From: Ceratotherium simum simum
Taxonomy: Eukaryota; Chordata; Mammalia; Perissodactyla; Rhinocerotidae
Assembly (NCBI RefSeq): GCF_000283155.1
Contig: NW_004454210.1
Span: forward strand, 7,759,772 to 7,823,771
Direction: 5' to 3'
DNA: 64,000 nt
Shown: one piece after another, positions 46,421 to 58,870 of the stretch
Layout of the letters: each line of letters opens with the position of its first letter
How positions within the stretch are numbered: the first letter of the stretch is position 1
Program-made: the position numbers and the translations under genes
The notes under the pieces: model-generated
Seen by the model: only the letters and a program-made list of their open reading frames with translations
Told to the model about the DNA's origin: nothing
The model's database searches: none

Positions 46421-46798
46421 AGCCTTTGTGTCCATTAGGATTAGATTCTGCTGTAAGTGACAGAAAACCTAGAATAAAAATGGCTTTAAGAATTGATCTT
46501 TATTTCTCTGCCACATAAATGAAGCATTTTAGGGCTGAACGACACTCTACAGCAACAGGGATCTAGCCTCCTGTGTCTTATTGCTACCTCATCCTCGTTC
46601 ACAGTATCTGCTAGTTTGTGCTTCAGCTATCATTTGCATACGCCAGCCAGTAGGAAGGAGGAAGAAGGGGGAGGGGTATGCAGATGGTGAAGAAGGGCAA
46701 GCGTCTTCCTTTTAAGGACTCTCCTTGAGAGTTGCATATACTACTTCCAGTTCTGCAGCATATACTACTTCCAGTTCTTGGCTAGCCACGTCTAGGTG
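46421..46798. other. Segment between two L2 parts, with a short tandem duplication
   Basis: ggattagattctgctgtaag begins a segment that looks inserted between L2 parts, family unknown. Two 21-base copies starting gcatatactacttccag lie at 46734-46754 and 46758-46778. Confidence 0.45.
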
Positions 46799-47225
46799 TT
46801 AGAAAGGCTGGAAAATGGAGTCTGGATGGCCATGTGCCAAGCTAAAAATTGGAAGTTCTATTTCCAGGGAAGAGAAAAGAATGGCTATCGGGGAATAACT
46901 AGTGATCTTTGCCTTAAATGATGAGAGGGTCTCAGCTATGTGAAGAGCTGGGGAGAAGATGTTTACAGGTGAAGGGAATTGAAGGTACAAAGACCATAGG
47001 GCGGGAAGGAAGAAAAATGAGCTTGGTGTGTTGATTGAAGGAAGAGAAGAAGGCCGATGTGGCTGCAGCATAGTGAATAAAAGAAAGAGTGGTAGATGAG
47101 GGTTTCATAGACCACAGTAAAGAGATTAGATTTTATTGCAGTCACAGTAGCACACCTTTGGAAGGTTTTGAGCAGTTGTAGAAGGTTTTGTTTTAGAACT
47201 AGACTTGGAGACCAGGTAAGGACAT
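46799..47225 (-). repeat. LINE-2, second reverse part
   Basis: gaaggtacaaagaccatagg, gaaggccgatgtggctgcag, ggaaggttttgagcagttg is the reverse complement of the L2 region upstream of its end, consistent with one L2 interrupted at 46421-46798. Confidence 0.65.
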
Positions 47226-48153
47226 CAGTTAAACACGACACATTTTCTCCACTCTCTCCCTAATTCCAATAAAGTGACACAAAGTTTTTTGTTTGTTTAT
47301 TAATCACAAAACCAACAGCTGTTGGTATCAAGGATAACAAGAAGTTTTTAATTATATATCAAACAAGGCTTGGAGCACTGGCGTCAGCTATGTGTGGAGG
47401 GAGGCAAGGACCAGGGTCATCACCTTTTCCCTTAATCTCTAAGAAATGCAGCTGGGAAATGTGAGAGTGAGTTACCCATTATCTCTTTCTGTTGCTGATT
47501 CATCCTGTTGGCATCTTCACTCATGAGACGAGGGGTTGCAAGGTCATTTAGACACAGGCTTATGAGGCCTGCATGGCTGCTTCACAGTACAGCATGGATT
47601 TTTATTGCACTGACTTGAATCTTATGCAGCTCGATTGCTAGATTTGCCTGTTAGACCAGGGAGAGGGGTCCCAGTTTCATTCACAGTTGGACTATAAAGT
47701 TCAAGAAGTTTTCCAAAAAGCAGAGTGAAAAAACAACAATATTGGAAAAAGAGAGAAAAGATTTAAAAACTAGAGGATCAGGTCAGGAAGTTCAACATCA
47801 GAATAACAGAATTTCCAGAAAGAAAGAACAGAAAATGGAGGAAAAATATTATTTGAGAAATAATACAAGATTATTTCCAAGAATTGAGAAACAATTTTCT
47901 AGACATGCTCCATTTCTCAGAAAGTTACTGAAGAATGTACACCTGGAAAATGAGAGAGCTATTTAAGAAATACGAAATCATGGGAACTAGGAGACCAGGG
48001 ATTCAAGAGAGGAGAGAGAGAAGAATTCCATGAATGATGGTGGGACGAAAATCCCAAGGATCAGCTGTGCCTCAGTCTAGAGTCTGAAGCAGGGCAGAAT
48101 GCTTTAGGAAGGAAATCAATCACTGTCTCTCTCTTTCTCCATCTCTCTGTCTC

Positions 48154-48188
<35 letters not shown>

Positions 48189-48681
48189 ATACACAATAGA
48201 TTTTCTGATATATTTTAGGACTGAGAGATATATATTTCTAGTGAAGAATTTGGTGATGCATTAGTAATAACTTCTTAAAGGAAAAATGAGGCAATGATTA
48301 AATCCAGGGAAAATTTAAAAGTTGTAATGCAAAGTAAATGTCATTATGTATACTACATGGCTCAGTACGAACATGAATACTAAATAATGGTCTATTCAAA
48401 TATTACAATATGTTGATGTTAGGAGGATGAGGGGAAGGAAAGTATATGTGTGTTGGGGAGGAGTTGTAAGAGAGTTAAATGATCTTTTATAGTAGATGGT
48501 TAATAGTAGATGTCTAAACTGAGAAAGATCAAGAAATAGCTGAAGAAGCATGTTCAGAAATACGGAGTTACATATCAGAAGAAACAACTAAACTAGCTGA
48601 AGGTAGTTGCCTTGGGGAAGCAGAAATTGAGAGTAGAGAGTGTAGGACAGGGCTTGGATGTTCATCTTTATAAGCTTTGTT
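47226..48681. other. Intergenic, one possible old repeat and a CA microsatellite
   Basis: 47730-48110 has a purine-rich text (cagaatttccagaaagaaag, ctggaaaatgagagagct, gatggtgggacgaaaatccc) that recalls a dispersed repeat, not named. (AC)n at 48157-48186. No gene seen. Confidence 0.4.
48157..48186. repeat. (AC)15 microsatellite
   Basis: Uninterrupted AC dinucleotides after a CT-rich lead-in. Confidence 0.95.
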
Positions 48682-48696
48682 AAACCATTTGACTTT

Positions 48697-48878
48697 GTTC
48701 TTGTTGAGGAAGACTGTCACTGGGCTAACATCTGTGCCAGTCTTCCTCTATTTTGTATGTGGGTAGCCACCACAGCATAGCCAACGACAAGTGGTGTAGG
48801 TCCACACCCGGGAACTGGGCCTGGGCCACCGAAGCGTAGCACACCAAACTTAACCACTAGACCACGGGGCCGGCCCCC
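48697..48878 (-). mobile_element. ERE-type SINE
   Basis: Short form, head ..CACGGGGCCGGCCCC. Exact target duplication AAACCATTTGACTTT at 48682-48696 and 48879-48893. Confidence 0.94.
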
Positions 48879-48909
48879 AAACCATTTGACTTTTTAGGCT
48901 GTGTGTATC

Positions 48910-48912
<3 letters not shown>

Positions 48913-48950
<38 letters not shown>
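48913..48950. repeat. (GT)19 microsatellite
   Basis: Pure GT dinucleotides shortly after the ERE, likely length-polymorphic. Confidence 0.95.
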
Positions 48951-48952
<2 letters not shown>

Positions 48953-49439
48953 TGTAGGCGGAACACTCAGTATTAAGTTAAGAATTGCTGATTTTTTCTT
49001 TTTGGCTTTCTTTTTATCAAGGCTCCATTACCCTATACAACATAAATTGCATGATCATAGTATATCCTGCTTAAATTAAACTTTAATCCTGGACTTGGGA
49101 GCTCCCTTAGGCTTCTAGATAAAATATGGAAGACATCCTAGCATAATCTCATCAGCAGCAATTTTACAAACTTTTGCAACTTTATTATATATGTTGCTAC
49201 CTAAACTCAACCACTTACTGTGGATTCTTTTTATTTCGTATTTTTAGGTTTTTTTTATGGAGGTCACATTATTTATAACATTATATAAATTTCAGGTGGA
49301 CATCATTATCTTGTGACTTCTGTATAGACTGCATCATGTTCACCACTGAAAGTCTAGTCTCCATCCATCACCATACATATGTGCCCCTTTACCCCTTTGA
49401 CCCTCTCCCCACCCCTTCCCCTCTGGTAACTACCAACTG

Positions 49440-52400
49440 TTCTCCATATCTATGTGTTTGTTTGTTTGTTTATCTCCCACATATGAGTAAAGTCATATGG
49501 TAATTGTCTTTCTCTCTGACTTATTTCGCTTAGCATAATATCTTCAAGTTCCACCCATGTTGTCACAAATGGCATGATTTCATCTTTTTCTGGCTGAGTA
49601 GTATTCCATTGTATATATATACAACATCTTTATCCATTCATCCACTGAGGGGCACTTAGGTTACTTCCAAGTCTTGGCTATTGTGAATAATGCTGCAGTG
49701 AACATAGGGGTGCATATATCTTTTTTAATTAGTGTTCTCATGTTCTTTGGATAAATACACAGAAGTGGAATATCTGGATCATATGGTATTTCTATTTTTA
49801 GTTTTTTCAGAAATCTCCATACTGTTTTCCATAGTGGCTGCACCAATTTACATTCCCACCAACAGTCTATGAGGGTTCCTTTTTCTCCATAGCCTCTCCA
49901 ACACTTGTTATTTCTTGTGTTTTTAATAATAGCCATTCTGATGGGTGTGAGGTGGCATCTCATTGTGGTTTTGATTTGTATTTCCCTAATAATTAGTGAT
50001 ATTGAATATCTTTTCATGTGCCTGTTGGCCTTCTGTATATCTTCTTTGGAAAAATTTCTGTTCATGTCCTCTGCCCATTTTTTGATTGGGTTGTTTGTTT
50101 TTTTGTTGTTGAGTTGTATGAGTTACATATTTTGGATATTAACCCTTTATCGGACATATCATTTGCAAATATTTTCTCCCAATTGGTTTGGTTGTCTTTT
50201 CATTTTGTTCATGGTTTCCTTTGTAATGCAGAAGATTTTTAGTTTGATGTAGTCCCATTTGTTTATTTTTTCTTTTCTTTGCCTTGCCTGAGGAGACATG
50301 ATATTCAAAAAGATACTGCTAAGACTGATGCCAAAGAGCGTACTGCCTATGTTTTCTTCTAGGAGTTTTATGGTTTAAGGTCTTACATTCAAGTCTTTAA
50401 TCCATTTTGAGTTAATTTTTGTGTATGGTATAAGATAATGATCTACTTTCATTCTTTCGCATGCGGCTGTCCAGTTTTCCCAATACAATTTATTGAAGGA
50501 ACATTCTTTTCTCCATTGTATGTTCTTGGCTCTTTTGTCAAAAATTAGCTCTCCATAGATGTGTAGGTTTATTTCTGAGCTCTCGATTCTGTTCCATTGA
50601 TCTGTGTGTCTGTTTTTATGCCAATACCATGCTGTTTTGATTATTATAGCTTTGTAGTATATTTTGAAATCAAGGAGTGTGATATCTCCAGCTTTGTTCT
50701 TTTTTCTTAGGATTGCTTTGGCTATTCAGAGTCTTTTGTTTTCCATATAAATTTTAGGATTGTTTGTTCTATTTCCATGAAAAATATCATTGGGATTCTA
50801 ATTGGGATTGCATTGAATCTGTAGATTGCTTTAGGTAATATGGACATTTTAGCTATGTTTAGTCTTCCAATCCATGAGCATGGAATGTCTTTCCATTTCT
50901 TTATGCCTTCTTCAATTTCTTTCAATAATGTCTTACAGTTTTCAGTGTATAGGTCTTTCACTGTCTTAGATTTATTCCTAGGTATCTTATTCTTTTTGTT
51001 GAGATCATAAACATGCTTGTATACTTGATTTCTCTTTCTGCTAGTTCATTGTTAGTGTATAGAAATTCCACTGATTTTTGTGTGTTGATTTTGTACCCTG
51101 CAACTTTACTGTATTTTTAAATTATTTCTAACAGTTTTTTTTTGGTGTTCTCTAGGGTTTTCTATTATAGAATCACGTCATCTACACATAGTGATAGTTT
51201 TGGTTCTTCCTTTCCAATTTGGATAAATTTTATTTCTTTTTCCTGCCTAATTGCTCTGGCTAGGACTTCCTGTACTATGCTGAATAAGAGCGGTGAGAGC
51301 GGGCATCCTTATTTTGATCCTGTTCTTAGAGAAATAGTTCTCAGTTTTTCACCATTGAGTATGATGTTGGTTGTGGGTTTGTCATATATGGCCTTCATTA
51401 TGTTCAGGTACTTTCCTTCTATACCCACTTTAATAAGAGGTTTTTTTGTGTGTGTGTGTGTGGAAGATCGGCCCTGAGCTAACATCTGCCAATCCTCCTC
51501 TTTTTCCTGAGGAAGACTGGCCCTGGGCTAACATCCATGCCCATCTTCCTCCACTTTATATGGGATGACGCCACAGCATGGCTTGACAAGCGGTGCATTG
51601 GTGCACGCCCAGGATCAAAACCTGCGAACTCTGGGCCACCACAGCGGAGCATGTGCACTTAACCGCTTGCGCCACCAGGCCGGCCCCGATAAGAGTTTTT
51701 ATCACAAATGGATGTTGAATCTTGTCAAATGCTTTCTCTGCATCTATTGAAAATATCATGTGATTTTTATTCTTCATTTTGTTGATGTGGTGTATGACAT
51801 TGATTGATTTGTGCATGATAAAACATCCCTGCATTCTTGGAGTAAATCCCACTTGATCGTGGTGTATGATCCTTTTAATATATTGTTTCTGATTTGCTAA
51901 TATTTTGTTGAGTATTTTTGTATCTATCTTCATTAGTGATATTGGACTGTAATTTTCCTTTTTTGTGTTGTTCTTGTCTGGTTTTGGTATCAGGGTAATG
52001 TTGGCCTAGTAAAATGAGTTAGGAAGTGTCCTGTCCTCTCCAATATTTTGGAAGAATTTGAGGAGGATAAGTATTAAATCTTCTTTGAATGTTTGGTAGA
52101 ATTCACTAGAGAAGCCATCTGGTCTTGGACTTTTGTTTTTTGGGAGGTTTTTGATTACTGGTTCAATCTCCTTACTTGTGATTGGTCTATTCAGATTCTC
52201 TATTTCTTCTTGATTCAGTTTTGGGAGATTGTATGATTCTAAGAATTTATCCATTTCTCCTAGGTTATCCAATTTGTTGGCTATTGCCTTTCACAGTATG
52301 CTCTTACAATCCTTTGTATTTCCATGGTATCTCTTGTAATTTCTCCTCTTTCATTTCTGGTTTTATTTATTTGCACCTTATCTCTTTTTTTCTTAGTGAG

Positions 52401-53492
52401 TCTAGCTAAGGGTTTGTTGATTTTGTTTATCTCTTCAAAGAACCAGCTCAGTTTCATTGATCCTTTCCCTTGTCTTTTTAGTTTCTATTTTATTTGTTTC
52501 CACTCTGATTTTGATCATTTCCTTCCTTGTAATGATTTTGGGCTTCATTTGTTCTTCCTTTTCTACTTCTTTTAGTTACAATGTTAGATTGTTTATTTGA
52601 GATTTTTCTTGTTTCTTGAGGTGGGCCTGTATTGCTATAACCTTCCCTCTTAGTACTGCTTTTGCTGCATCCCATAAGTTTTTGTATGTTGTGTTTTCAT
52701 TTTCATTCGTCTCCAGGTATTTTTTGATTTCTCCTTTGATTTATCCATTGATCCAATATTGCTCGGTAGCATGTTGTTCAGTCTCCACATATTCATGACC
52801 TCTCCAGCTTTCTTCTTGTAGTTGATTTCTAGTTTCATACCATTGTGGTCAGAAAAGATGCTTGATATGGTCTCAATCTTTGAGGCTTGTTTTGTTTCCC
52901 AACATACGGTCTCTCTTTGAGAATGTTCCATGTGCCCACTGCTTTTGGATGGAATGTTCTATATATATCTAAGCCCATCTGGTCTAGTGTTTCATTTACG
53001 GCCACTGTTTCCTTGTTGACTTTCTGTCTGGATGATCTATCCATTTATCTAAGTGGGGTGTTAAGGTTGCCTGCTATTATTATGTTGCTATCAATTTCAC
53101 CCTTTAGGTCTGTTAACAGTTACTTTATATTCTTTGGTGATCCTGTGTTAGGTGCATATATATTAATAAGTGTTATGTCTTCTTGATGGAATGTCCCTTT
53201 TATGATTATATAATGTCCATCTTTGTCTTTTGTTATCTTTTTTGACTTGAAGTCTATTTTGTCTGATGGCTACACCCATTTTCTTTTGGTTGCCATTTTC
53301 TTGGAGTATCATCTTCCATCCCTTCACTGTGAGCCTATGTTTGTCTTTAGAGCTGACATTGGTCTCCTGGAGGCATCATATTGTTGGAACTTGTTTTTTA
53401 ATCCATCCAGCCACTCTGTGTCTTTTGATTAGTGAATTCAATCCATTTACATTTAGAGTGATTATTGATATATGAGGGCTTAACACTGCCAT
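49440..53492 (-). pseudogene. L1 ORF2 relic (endonuclease, reverse transcriptase, Cys-rich end)
   Basis: Starts MAVLSPHISIITLNVNGLNS at 53492 and can be followed in shifting frames to the C-terminal fragment at 49661-50065. Reverse transcriptase block [14 protein letters not shown] is at 52006-52272 (G to R in the usual SPGPDG). An ERE (51446-51688) lies within the reverse transcriptase region. The 3' limit is approximate. Confidence 0.85.
51446..51688 (-). mobile_element. ERE-type SINE inside L1 ORF2
   Basis: Begins with GT-rich then gaagatcggccctgagctaa; head ..CACCAGGCCGGCCCC. ataagag on both sides (51433-51439, 51689-51695). Confidence 0.9.
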
Positions 53493-53989
53493 TTTACCTT
53501 TTGTTTTCTGGTTGTTCTATATTTCCATCGTTTCTATTTCCTATATTTCTGTCTGCCATTTCAGTTTGGTGGTTTTCTGTGATATGTTTCTCAGTTTCCT
53601 CTTTTTTTACGCTTTGTAACTCTGCTCTGAGTTTTTGTTTTGTGGTTACCATGAGGTTTGTATAAAAGATCTGATAGATGAGATAGTCATTTTTCTGCTG
53701 ATAGCATCTTGTCTTCATGAACCTATGCAGGTTCCATCCTTTTCCTCTTCCCCTTCTACATTTTTGTTGTCACAAATTATCCTCTTTTGTGTTGTGAGTT
53801 TGTTATCAAATTGAAGTAGTTATAGTTATTTTTTGATGCTTTCTTTCCCTTTAGACTTTATGTTATAATTAAGGGTTTACTAACCTATTCTGATACAGAG
53901 TTGCAATTTTTTTTATTCTGTCTGTCTATTTATCACCTTGCTCAAAGCTTTGTATACCTTTGCCTTCTTGTTTCAGGTAGGAGGGCTCC

Positions 53990-54946
53990 TTTCAATATTT
54001 CTTGTGAGGCAGGTCTAGTGGTGATGAACTCCCTCAGCTTTTGTTTGTCTGGGAAAGCCTTTATTTCTCCTTTATATCCAAAGGATAACTTTGCTCAATA
54101 GAGTAGTCTTGGCTGACACTTTTTGTCTTTCAATATTTTGAATATGTCAATCCACTACCTCCTAGCCTGTAGAGTTTCTGCTGAGAAATCCACTGATAGC
54201 CTGATGGAGGTTCTTTTGTAAGTTATTTTCTTCTCTCTGGCTGCCCTTAATATTCTTTCTTTGTCATTGACTTTTGACAGTTTTAATATAATGTGCCTTG
54301 GAGAAGGTCTTTTTGCATTGGGATAATTGGGACTTCTGTTAGTTTCATGTACTTGTATATCCAGTTCCTTCCTCAGGTTTGGGAAGTTCTCAGTTATTAT
54401 TTCTTTAAATAAGCTCTCTGCTCCTTTCTCCCTCTTTTCTCCTTCTGGGATCCCCATTATCCTTACGTTACTTTTCCTAATTGAGTTGGCTATTTCTCAT
54501 AGACTTTCTTCATTTTTAAAAAATCTTAGTTCTCTCTCCTCTTCCACCTGAATCATTTCTAGATTTCTATCTTAAACCTCACTAATTCTCTCTTCCATAT
54601 GGTCTGCTCTATTTCCAATGCTTTCCACTTTATTTTTCATCTCATTAATTGTGTTCTTCATCTCCAGAATTTCTGTTTGGTTTTTTTTTTTTTAAGTTTC
54701 AATCTCTTTGGCAAAGTACTCCTTCTGGTCATTAATTTTATTCCTGAGCTCATTGAACTGTCTTTCTGAGTTTTCTTGTAAATCATTGAGTTTCCTAATG
54801 ACAACTATTTTTAATTCTCTGTCAGTTAGATCAAAGTCTTCTGTGACTTCATGTTTGGTTTCTGGAGAGTTGTCATTTTCTTTCTGTTCTACTGTGTTAC
54901 TATAGGTCTTCATGGTTCTTGATGGGTTGATTCTGTGCTGGCTCAT
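53990..54946 (-). pseudogene. L1 ORF1 relic
   Basis: N-terminal part 54692-54946 (84 codons, acidic and coiled-coil-like, ..LKIVVIRKLNDLQENSERQ) and RRM/C-terminal part 54155-54457 (..RPSPRHIILKLSKVNDKER, ..LSVDFSAETLQARR). A T run near 54680 and stops separate them. RNA-binding chaperone of L1 in the intact state. Confidence 0.85.
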
Positions 54947-55561
54947 TTGTGGTAGTAAATACCTTTCTTACTTGGGTAAAGTTTTGGTTACTTTAATTCT
55001 GAGCTGCTTCTGGTTGTATTTGAGAGCCTGCACTTTCCACCCTCCATTGCCTCTGCCAGAGGCGTCATCAGTGCCATCCTTGTGCTGCCTGTGCCTCCGA
55101 CGTTGCTGGTGCCTTGCTGCTTATAATGTTGCTGCAGTCTCAGGTGTCAGCACCAAGGTGACCAGGCTGTGAGCACCTCTGCTGCTTCTGGGGTTGCCTA
55201 GGTCTCGTGTTCCCCCACTGGCTCTCCACGGGCTTTCCACAGGTTTGGGTGCTGCTGCCACATGCACCACCTGTGCTGCTGCTCCCAGGTTATCTGGGGG
55301 TGCTGGCAGCACCAGTGCCGGGTACACTGGTTTCACAGGTTTCACTGCCACTGCCAAGGGCCTGAGGTCTTGTATGCAGTCCCCACTGCTGGTAGGGCTG
55401 GTGTTGGGGGGGCCACCACTGGGGGCTGGATCACTAGTACTGCTTTAGCTCCTGAAGCCTCAGGTCACAGATGCCACCTGCCACCACTGGGAGAGGGGTA
55501 GGGACTGAGCTGTGAACACCACTGCTGCTCCTGCAGCCTCTAATCGCTAGCTCTGGTATGC

Positions 55562-55813
55562 TTTTTTTTTTTTTTTTGGTGAGGAAGATTAGCCCTGAGC
55601 TAACGTCTGCTGCCAATCCTCCTCTTTTTGCTGAGGAATATTGGCCCTGGACTAACATCCATGTTCTTCTTCCCCTACTTTATATGTGGGACGCCTGCCA
55701 CAGTATGGCTTGATAAGCACTGCATAGGTCCACACCCGGGATTGGAACCCATGAACCCCAGGCCGCCAAAGCGGAGCATGCGAACTTAACCACTATGCTA
55801 CCGGGCCGGCCCC
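55562..55813 (-). mobile_element. ERE-type SINE inside the L1 5'UTR
   Basis: Poly-T, gaggaagattagccctgagc, head ..CTACCGGGCCGGCCCC. No convincing target duplication found; boundaries approximate. Confidence 0.88.
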
Positions 55814-56119
55814 TATAGTGTTCTTTTGGAAACCTCCGGTTAGGGCACCACCAACTCTGCAGGGGGTATCTGTGTTTTGGATTGCTGCCACTGGGTGAGG
55901 GAGAGGGAGCAACTCCCCTAGTTTCACTACCTCCCAGAGGTCCAGTCCACCCACCTCCAGATGTATAGATGTATGCATCTCTCAGACGCTCTGGTGTGCT
56001 GTGCGGGGAGTACTTTGTTGGTCAATGGATGTCCTACTGGTTACAACTTAGATGGGAGAGACAAAGGGAGCAATTTACTCCTCCTTGATGCTGATATCAA
56101 CAACCTACTGTTGATTCTT

Positions 56120-56690
56120 ATAGGCTTCCATTTCTACGTTTAATTTTCTGTCTTTGAGGCTTGCTGACCAACAGGTACACAATGACTCTTTTGCTATATG
56201 TTTTATTATAGGTTTCACAATAGATGTACATTATAATAAAATGCACATTACATATGTAACATATATAAAAGTAAACATATGTCCAGTATAACATATATAT
56301 GATAAAACACTTCCATAGGGCATATTACATAATGATGTATAATTTTAGTGAAGATTATTAGAAGTTTCTTGGTGAAAGATATTGTTGATATCCTGTATCA
56401 CTGAAAGAAGCAATGCACAGTCTGTTAATCCAGATAGTTTTTTTAAAAAGCACAGAATTTAAAATCAAAATACACACACACAGTGATACTATATATTTTC
56501 TATATATCCTTACTTAGGTATGTAAATGTATGTAAAAAGGATAAACTGATACCCTCTTGAGAGAATACAAGATTTGAAAGGGACCAAAAAAGACTTAACT
56601 AAAATATTTCAGTTTTTTTTAATGGGGGGCAATGTTTTCATGTATTTTCCAAGATATTAAAAATTAATGTTTAAAAAAGTATATAGAATT
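56120..56690. other. Intergenic, nothing seen
   Basis: AT-rich with ATAT/ACAT-rich text at 56215-56310. No recognised feature. Confidence 0.5.
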
Positions 56691-56920
56691 GGGGCTGGCC
56701 CCGTGGCGTAGTGGTTAAGTGTGCACGCTCCGCTGCTGGCGGCCCAGGTTCAGATCCCGGGCACGCACTGAGGCACCGCGTGTCAGGCCATGGTGTGGTG
56801 GCGTCCCACGTCAAGTGGAGGAAGATTGGCCGGATGTTAGCGCAGAGCCAGTCTTCCTCAGCAAAAGAGGAGGATTGGCAGATGTTAGCTCAGGGCTGAT
56901 CTTCCTCACCAAAAAAAAAA
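56691..56920 (+). mobile_element. ERE-type SINE
   Basis: Long-tail form, head GGGGCTGGCCCCGTGG. Imperfect duplication agtatatagaatt (56678-56690) and agcatatacaatt (56922-56934), two differences. Confidence 0.93.
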
Positions 56921-56937
56921 AAGCATATACAATTTAA

Positions 56938-57345
56938 AATAAATTTTATTGAGGTATAATACACATGCAGAAAAGTGCACAAATGATACTTTTACCTCTC
57001 AAGACATTATCACTAAGTGAACAGAGCTATGTAACCACACTCAGGTAAAGAATTCGAATATTACAAGTACCCCAGAGGAAGCCCCCACACCCTTTCTCAA
57101 TCACTGCCCCACCTCTCCACCCCAAAGGGAAACATTGTCCATCTTCTAACAACACAGATTAATTTTGCCTATTTTTGATTTTATAGAAATGGAATCATTA
57201 CAGTATATATTCTTTTGTCTTGTTTCTTTTTCTCAACATTATGTTTGCATGAATCATTCATTCATGTTGTTACCTGAGGCTGTCATTGCTCTCAGAATTT
57301 GACTATTAGTAGATGACTTTTTAATAAGGATCCAGCTCCCCTAAA
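56938..57345 (-). repeat. L1 3'UTR fragment, reverse
   Basis: attttattgaggtataatac, agcccccacaccctttctc, atagaaatggaatcattaca, gttgcatgaatcattcatt-like text is the reverse of an older L1 3' region. Confidence 0.65.
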
Positions 57346-57416
57346 TAGTTTTTTTAAATAACCAAGTAGGTTTACGTTTCTCTTTTCACATGATTTAGGG
57401 GAAAAAAGTATGCCTG

Positions 57417-57653
57417 GGGCTGGCCCAGTGGCATAGTGGTTAAGTTTGCGCACTCTACTTCTGCTGCCCGGGGTTCACGGGTTCGGATCCCGGGGGCCGA
57501 CATATGCACCACTCATCAGACCATGCTGTGGCAGCATCCCACATACAAAATAGAGGAAGATGGACACAGATGTAAGCTCAGGGAGGATCTTCCTCAGCAA
57601 AAAGAGGAAGATTAGCAACGGATGTTAGCTCAGGGCCAATCTTCCTCATTAAA
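57417..57653 (+). mobile_element. ERE-type SINE
   Basis: Long-tail form. Duplication aaaaaagtatgcctg (57402-57416) and aaaaaagtgtgcctg (57654-57668), one mismatch. Confidence 0.94.
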
Positions 57654-57668
57654 AAAAAAGTGTGCCTG

Positions 57669-58625
57669 ACAACAGTATCCAACATCAAAATGTAAGCTCC
57701 TGACTTCCAAGTGATCTGTCATCACCAAAAGAAAAGTAAATGATTAGAATAGCAAAAGTTCCAACTTAAGAATCATTCAGATTACCTAGATAAAATAAAA
57801 ATTTTGAATAAAATTTAAAATTATTAAATTCAGAATTTATATATCTTTAACCTAAATAATATATTCTGTTACTTCAACTTTGTGATTAAAACCTGATGTC
57901 AATAATTTGCTATTGAAAAGAGAAGAAACCCAAGGCTTGTGGGGGCAGTGATAAATTTAATGAAAGATTAAAAAGGGATATGTTCATGGCCAAGTCCCCC
58001 AACAGAAGCATGTGGAACAGCATGAGCTTTTGTCACAAGCTGTTTCAGGCCTTGAAGCTTAACAAACAAGTCTAAAATAAAAATATGTGAGTTTATGGAA
58101 ATAGAAACAGAACCTAATAAGATTAAGCACAGGCCCTGCCTCTTCCATTGTCCTGGAGGCCTAAGGTCTGTTTCTTCTACCTTCCTGGGATTTCTTCTTA
58201 TTTTATTACAGTCTTTTTGAGTCCAGCTGAGATCTTCACCTGCAGCTCCCAGATGAAGCTAGAACACTCTCTTCAAACTCTGACTCATCTCCTAGTTATG
58301 GCTATTCAGATAAGGTATAGACAGCAAGAGGAGTTAGCAGGGAGTTAACCCTCTTCCTGCCACTGCTAAAGCCACATAGCCATCTAGTCCAGTGGTTTCC
58401 AATCTTTTCAGCATGAGGATCCCACTGAGGACACTTTGATTCTTAATTACGGCTGTTACTCTGAACTGTTGCCAGGCAGAGCACATACTCTATGTGTTCA
58501 GCACGCAGGAGACTGTCTAACACGTGCTCCCATAGCTGTCATGGCACACCCTGCAATAATCAGCATCACTATAATGAAATAACAGTTATCACTGTTCTTT
58601 CGTAGAATATTGAAGATAGTCCTCT
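57669..58625. other. Intergenic, unassigned
   Basis: 58391-58445 (ccagtggtttccaatctttt, atgaggatcccactgagg) may be a hAT end. No gene seen. Confidence 0.45.
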
Positions 58626-58629
58626 GATG

Positions 58630-58870
58630 CCCACAACTACCTTCAGATTTGTTACAACTCCCTTATTTTAAAGATGAGTAGACTGAGGTGTAGAGAAGTT
58701 AGAGGATGAAATAATGAATATAGTTATATGATGGAATAACAAATCTAGTAGAAAGGGTACTGAACTATAAAGTAGAAGACCTGGGTTCTAGTCTTCATTT
58801 TAAGAAAACTTAGCTTTGTGATCCTGGCCAGATTTTTTAAGTTTTTCTCATTTTACACAATTCTGTTTGT
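58630..58870. repeat. MIR-like fragments
   Basis: 58630-58720 reads as reverse MIR (ttattttaaagatgagtaga, ctgaggtgtagagaagt) and 58740-58870 as forward MIR (gaagacctgggttctagtct, ctttgtgatcctggccag). Confidence 0.5.

Larger units (their letters stand above)
49230..56105 (-). mobile_element. Full-length-like but inactive L1 retrotransposon
   Basis: Read on the minus strand from about 56105 to a poly-T (poly-A) end at 49230. Flanking direct repeat tactgtggattctt (49216-49229) and tactgttgattctt (56106-56119), one mismatch. About 6.4 kb after removing two EREs. Parts in order: GC-rich 5'UTR (54947-56105), ORF1 (start codon at 54946), inter-ORF, ORF2 (ATG at 53492) and 3'UTR. ORF2 shows the endonuclease SDHN segment (about 52845), the reverse transcriptase [13 protein letters not shown] block (about 51790), a CVDD in place of the usual FADD (Asp codons 51177-51182) and a C-terminal Cys motif with two of its four ligands changed (C to Y, H to D). 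Many stops and frameshifts: not mobile. Confidence 0.9.

Noticed and set aside
52324..52575. Numerous plus-strand open frames at 49.9-54.9 kb
   Set aside because: They are antisense shadows of the minus-strand L1 ORF1 and ORF2 relics.
54990..55560. GC-rich block with Ala/Gly/Cys-rich frames, possible second CpG island or gene
   Set aside because: CpG is not enriched as at ACTR2, and position fits the 5'UTR of the minus-strand L1 that continues beyond the ERE to 56105.
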